Shown here piece after piece: positions 61,762-62,989 of a stretch of 62,989 nt of DNA. Each line of letters opens with the position of its first letter. Position 1 is the stretch's first letter. Below the pieces are notes generated by a model that searched no databases, was not told the DNA's origin, and worked only from the letters and a program-made list of their open reading frames with translations. The position numbers and the translations under genes were made by a program. Source of the stretch: Tissierellia bacterium (GTDB taxonomy: Bacteria > Bacillota_A > Clostridia > Tissierellales > Peptoniphilaceae); contig JAUNVJ010000006.1 in the NCBI GenBank assembly GCA_030537695.1, positions 1 to 62,989 of the forward strand, read 5' to 3'.

Positions 61762-62805
61762 TTATAGAGTCTGTTCAAACCAATCCTTCGTCAATGTTTC
61801 TAATTTCTCAAATTTTTCTTTATCTTCCGTAAAAATATTGAAGGTATGATCGGCTCCTTTGATTATTTTTTTCTTAGAATTTTTATTTCCTGCCGCCTTT
61901 ACAATAATGTCACCGACTTTTGGGTCAACTACATTGTCTTCACTGCCATGAATTGCCAGAATCGGAACTTCAATTTTTCCTAATTCTTCTTTCAGATCCG
62001 TATTCCTCACATCTTCAAACCATTCCAGTCCTAATTTTAAAGGATCTCTCCAATCAAACTCCAATGGATAATACCCTTGCTCTTTTGCTATTGCATAATT
62101 TTCATCCGTGTTCATAGACGCCAGATCAATAGCACCTGCCCATGTCAATACAGAGCGGTAAGTATTATTTTCTGCAGCAGCTAATAGGGCAATCGTACCT
62201 CCTTGACTCCAACCCATAATTCCGATTCGTTTTTTATCAATCTTTTTTTGATCCATTAAATACTTGGTGACTGCCTGACAATCATCTTTTGCCGTTTTAA
62301 AATTATAATGGATATAATCCTCCTGACTTTCTCCATTTCCGATGAAATCAAAGCGAATGGAAGCGATATTATGATCTGCAAAAGTTTTCGCCATTTCCAC
62401 ATAACCGTTACCTGCCTCATCTTTATTAGATCCTGTCCCATGAAGCATGACAACTGCAGGAAAAGGTCCATTCCCCTCGGGGATGGTGATAATTGCCGGA
62501 ATTTGATGATCTCCATTTTGGATCATTATCCTTTCCGAATCATATGACGGTTTTGAAGATACTTTTTCTACATTTGTTCCAAGCCCTGTTTCGGGAATGG
62601 TAAGTACGGTTCCAATCTGCAATCGATAGACATTTTTGATCTTGTTTTCTCTTTGGATCTCTTTCCAATCTACCCCATAATTTTTGCCGATTCGATATAG
62701 AGTATCTCCTTTCATTACCGTGTATGTCTGGGAACCGGCTAAAACTTTCGTCGATACTGCCGTTAAAATCACAAGCATAAAGATCAGTATTTTCTTCTTG
62801 TTCAT
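61762..62805 (-). CDS. Secreted LysM-alpha/beta hydrolase
   Basis: Exported protein of 347 residues. A signal peptide covers about residues 1-23. A LysM domain at about 27-71 (TYTVMKGDTLYRIGKNYGV) would bind peptidoglycan. A hydrolase of the dienelactone hydrolase/prolyl-oligopeptidase-like group follows: LHGTGSNKDE oxyanion region, GIMGWSQGGTIALL (Ser200), HGSEDNVVDP (acid) and GADHTFN (His). It may hydrolyse esters at the cell wall. LysM fused to this kind of hydrolase is uncommon. An AAAGGAGG site precedes the ATG. Confidence 0.88.
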   Translation of the reverse strand: MNKKKILIFMLVILTAVSTKVLAGSQTYTVMKGDTLYRIGKNYGVDWKEIQRENKIKNVYRLQIGTVLTIPETGLGTNVEKVSSKPSYDSERIMIQNGDHQIPAIITIPEGNGPFPAVVMLHGTGSNKDEAGNGYVEMAKTFADHNIASIRFDFIGNGESQEDYIHYNFKTAKDDCQAVTKYLMDQKKIDKKRIGIMGWSQGGTIALLAAAENNTYRSVLTWAGAIDLASMNTDENYAIAKEQGYYPLEFDWRDPLKLGLEWFEDVRNTDLKEELGKIEVPILAIHGSEDNVVDPKVGDIIVKAAGNKNSKKKIIKGADHTFNIFTEDKEKFEKLETLTKDWFEQTL

Positions 62806-62902
62806 TTCTTCCTCCTTTTATTTTACAATGCCTCTTTCCCTTTCATTATATCTTTTGGGATGGAAGCATTCTACCCTAAAAATAGAAATTTTTTTCATAA
62901 AA

Positions 62903-62930
62903 AAAGAGAACTCAAAAGAGTTCTCTTTAG
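62903..62930 (-). terminator. Terminator of tuf
   Basis: Stem AAGAGAACTC / GAGTTCTCTT with loop AAAA; the A-run on its left is a T-run on the minus strand. It lies directly after the tuf stop. Confidence 0.9.
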
Positions 62931-62938
62931 CATTTCGA

Positions 62939-62989
62939 TTATTCAAGAATTTTAGATACGACACCGGATGCTACCGTTCTTCCTCCTTC
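62939..62989 (-). CDS. tuf: Elongation factor Tu, C-terminal end (partial)
   Basis: Only the last 16 codons are inside the window. Read on the minus strand they give EGGRTVASGVVSKILE and TAA, the highly conserved end of EF-Tu, where the GGRTVGAG-type loop of domain III lies. The serine in TVASGVV is common in Firmicutes. The gene continues beyond the right edge. Confidence 0.95.
   Translation of the reverse strand, partial: EGGRTVASGVVSKILE

Overview
The window is an AT-rich stretch of a low-GC Gram-positive (Firmicutes) chromosome, most likely from a strictly anaerobic, amino-acid-using member of the Clostridia/Tissierellia. Evidence: strong AGGAGG-type ribosome binding sites with ATG, GTG and TTG starts, tRNA-sensing T-box leaders, a monomeric [FeFe] hydrogenase, a butyryl-CoA dehydrogenase/EtfBA set, and a superoxide reductase. 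I cannot place it more precisely. Most genes lie on the minus strand. So do the two outer landmarks: tandem rRNA-type promoters at the left edge (transcribing leftward out of the window) and the last codons of tuf (EF-Tu) at the right edge.

Layout. 0-5 kb: rRNA promoter region, a LacI/CcpA-type regulator, a lipid kinase, a YtxH/YtxG-like pair, a structured small RNA with its own promoter (6S-like candidate), and an RluA pseudouridine synthase. 5-8.8 kb: NAD kinase, a secreted multidomain phosphatase, PspC, rpsI and rplM. 8.8-15.8 kb: [FeFe] hydrogenase with a [2Fe-2S] partner, a YutG/PgpA-like protein, ApbE with a membrane protein, and a metal P-type ATPase with a small partner. 15.9-20.9 kb: ilvN-like, ilvC, ilvD and ilvB behind an isoleucine (AUC) T-box. 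21-24 kb: mnmA, rplY and a BAAT-type hydrolase. 24-28.5 kb: serC, serA and a DUF1015 gene behind a serine (UCC) T-box. 28.6-32.7 kb: peroxiredoxin, a PepSY lipoprotein, tRNA-Lys(CUU), a GntR regulator and aspartate kinase.

32.8-39.3 kb is a compact six-gene minus-strand unit: ADP-ribosylglycohydrolase, membrane MutS-like ATPase, histidine phosphatase, Mrp/NBP35, thioredoxin reductase, and an arylsulfotransferase fused to a thioredoxin. This is the most unusual assembly in the window. 39.4-48.5 kb: AzlCD, a 2-hydroxyacid dehydrogenase, a MATE transporter, an M20 amidohydrolase, a FabK-like flavoprotein and a four-domain persulfide-handling oxidoreductase. 49.3-52.4 kb: bcd-etfB-etfA behind a promoter with a Rex-like palindrome. 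52.5-57.8 kb: PAS-SpoIIE phosphatase, THUMP methyltransferase, superoxide reductase, and two paralogous membrane-anchored proteins of unknown family flanking a polyamine-type acetyltransferase. 57.8-62.9 kb: NSS transporter, two alpha/beta hydrolases (one secreted with LysM) and an iron alcohol dehydrogenase.

Shared themes are thiol and oxygen defence (TrxB, thioredoxin fusion, peroxiredoxin, superoxide reductase, CoA-disulfide/persulfide reductase), amino-acid supply under tRNA control, and anaerobic redox balance. Several long gene-poor gaps (about 40.5-41.1, 48.6-49.2 and 55.3-55.7 kb) read as decayed minus-strand genes with in-frame stops. All function calls come from reading the sequence by eye; no database search was run.
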